From NCBI GenBank assembly GCA_025370075.1, contig CP073016.1:1612001-1676000 (forward strand): a stretch of DNA of 64,000 bases, in the 5' to 3' direction. Shown here one piece after another: positions 63,695 to 64,000 of the stretch (position 1 is the first letter of the stretch; every line of letters starts with the position of its first letter). The notes under the pieces were generated by a model. That model was not told the DNA's origin. It did not search any database and saw only the letters and a program-made list of their open reading frames with translations. The position numbers were made by a program, and so were the translations under genes. Source of the stretch: Chryseotalea sp. WA131a. Lineage in GTDB: Bacteria > Bacteroidota > Bacteroidia > Cytophagales > Cyclobacteriaceae.

Positions 63695-64000
63695 TCCTTC
63701 AACACCCGCATCTCCACTCTCCGATTCAATGCTCTGGCATCTTCGGTTTTTTCATTGCTGACTGGTTGTGCACCACCAAAAGCCTTTGTTTTGATTCTAT
63801 CTTTTGAGATTCCTTTTGAGACTAAATATTTTTTTACTGCTTCCACACGGTCTTCAGATAATTCAAAGTTCTTTTGCGCATTGCCAATGTTATCGGTGTG
63901 GCCTTCCAATTGAATGACCACTTTGGTATTTTCTTTCATCATGGCCACCAGTTCATCTAACCCATCGTACGATTTTGGGTTGATAACTGCTCGACCCATT
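63691..64000 (-). CDS. OmpA-family C-terminal domain, 5' end outside window
   Basis: The reverse frame runs from the window edge to a stop at 63691. It encodes about 103 residues of an OmpA/MotB peptidoglycan-binding domain: 'PKSYDGLDELVAMMKEN', 'VVIQLEGHTDNIGNAQKNFELSEDRVEAVKKYL' features (GHTD, with Asp and Arg contacts to diaminopimelate), 'KAFGGAQPVSNE' and 'ALNRRVEMRVLKD'. The rest of the protein, probably with other repeats or a barrel, lies outside. An ATG at 63997-63999 is internal and not the likely start. Confidence 0.9.
   Translation of the reverse strand, partial: MGRAVINPKSYDGLDELVAMMKENTKVVIQLEGHTDNIGNAQKNFELSEDRVEAVKKYLVSKGISKDRIKTKAFGGAQPVSNEKTEDARALNRRVEMRVLKD

Noticed and set aside
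1..64000. tRNA, rRNA and CRISPR features
   Set aside because: No T-loop/acceptor patterns, rRNA blocks or regularly spaced repeats were noticed on reading; a dedicated search was not possible.

Overview
The window looks like a chromosomal segment of a Bacteroidota bacterium, most likely of the Cytophagales type. The grounds are weak Shine-Dalgarno signals, TAnnTTTG-like promoter motifs, DUF5686/carboxypeptidase-regulatory proteins, long PAS histidine kinases with a 'VSHNLRSP' H-box, an Nramp-UspA fusion, a cytochrome b/flavoprotein/FeS succinate dehydrogenase operon, and a DUF6913-dapA pair. These assignments come from reading translations and recalled family motifs; no database search was run. 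No tRNA, rRNA, CRISPR array or intact insertion sequence was seen.

Layout. 1-3.5 kb: an edge-truncated secreted zinc phospholipase C/S1-P1-like protein (reverse), a DUF6134-like protein and an AI-2E-family permease. 3.5-4.4 kb: a small gene graveyard (5'-truncated CPBP protease, internally deleted and frameshifted hypothetical). 4.6-12.6 kb: a beta-hydroxyacid dehydrogenase, then stress-type small proteins (DUF2383, a frameshifted lmo0937-like protein, YtxH) around a sigma-54 activator and a REC-PAS histidine kinase. 12.8-16.7 kb: a giant PAS/GAF kinase with a single-domain response regulator. 16.7-35.4 kb: mostly housekeeping (DUF3108, dapD, glycosyltransferase, mntR-mntH with a metal box, mnmE, M16 protease, prohibitin, gltA, acyl-CoA-binding protein, rsmE, ligA, DUF6913, dapA), broken at 27.2-27.8 kb by gene remnants.

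35.5-51.1 kb is the accessory highlight: a class I lanthipeptide locus. On the reverse strand lie a 57-codon precursor gene (lanA-like, 48474-48647), a LanC cyclase and a full-length LanB dehydratase. On the forward strand lie a C39-peptidase ABC exporter, a small HTH protein, an FtsX-type permease, a carboxypeptidase-regulatory protein and a DUF6734 glycosyltransferase-like protein. A reverse-strand LuxR-type response regulator and a palindromic site sit upstream of the exporter, and a HlyD adaptor lies at 49.8-51.1 kb. The model is that LanB dehydrates Ser/Thr of the core, LanC forms thioether rings, the C39 domain cuts after Gly-Gly, and the ABC/HlyD pair exports the product. The locus also carries fragments of second copies of an exporter, an XRE regulator, a LanB and a HlyD, plus an MNT-HEPN pair lying between the two HlyD ends. 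This points to past duplication or recombination of lanthipeptide loci.

51.2-64 kb returns to core genes: sdhB-sdhA-sdhC, rplT-rpmI-infC, thrS, a DUF5686 protein, a SanA/YdcF-like protein, trmH, a GH1 glycosidase and the C-terminal part of an OmpA-family protein cut by the window edge.
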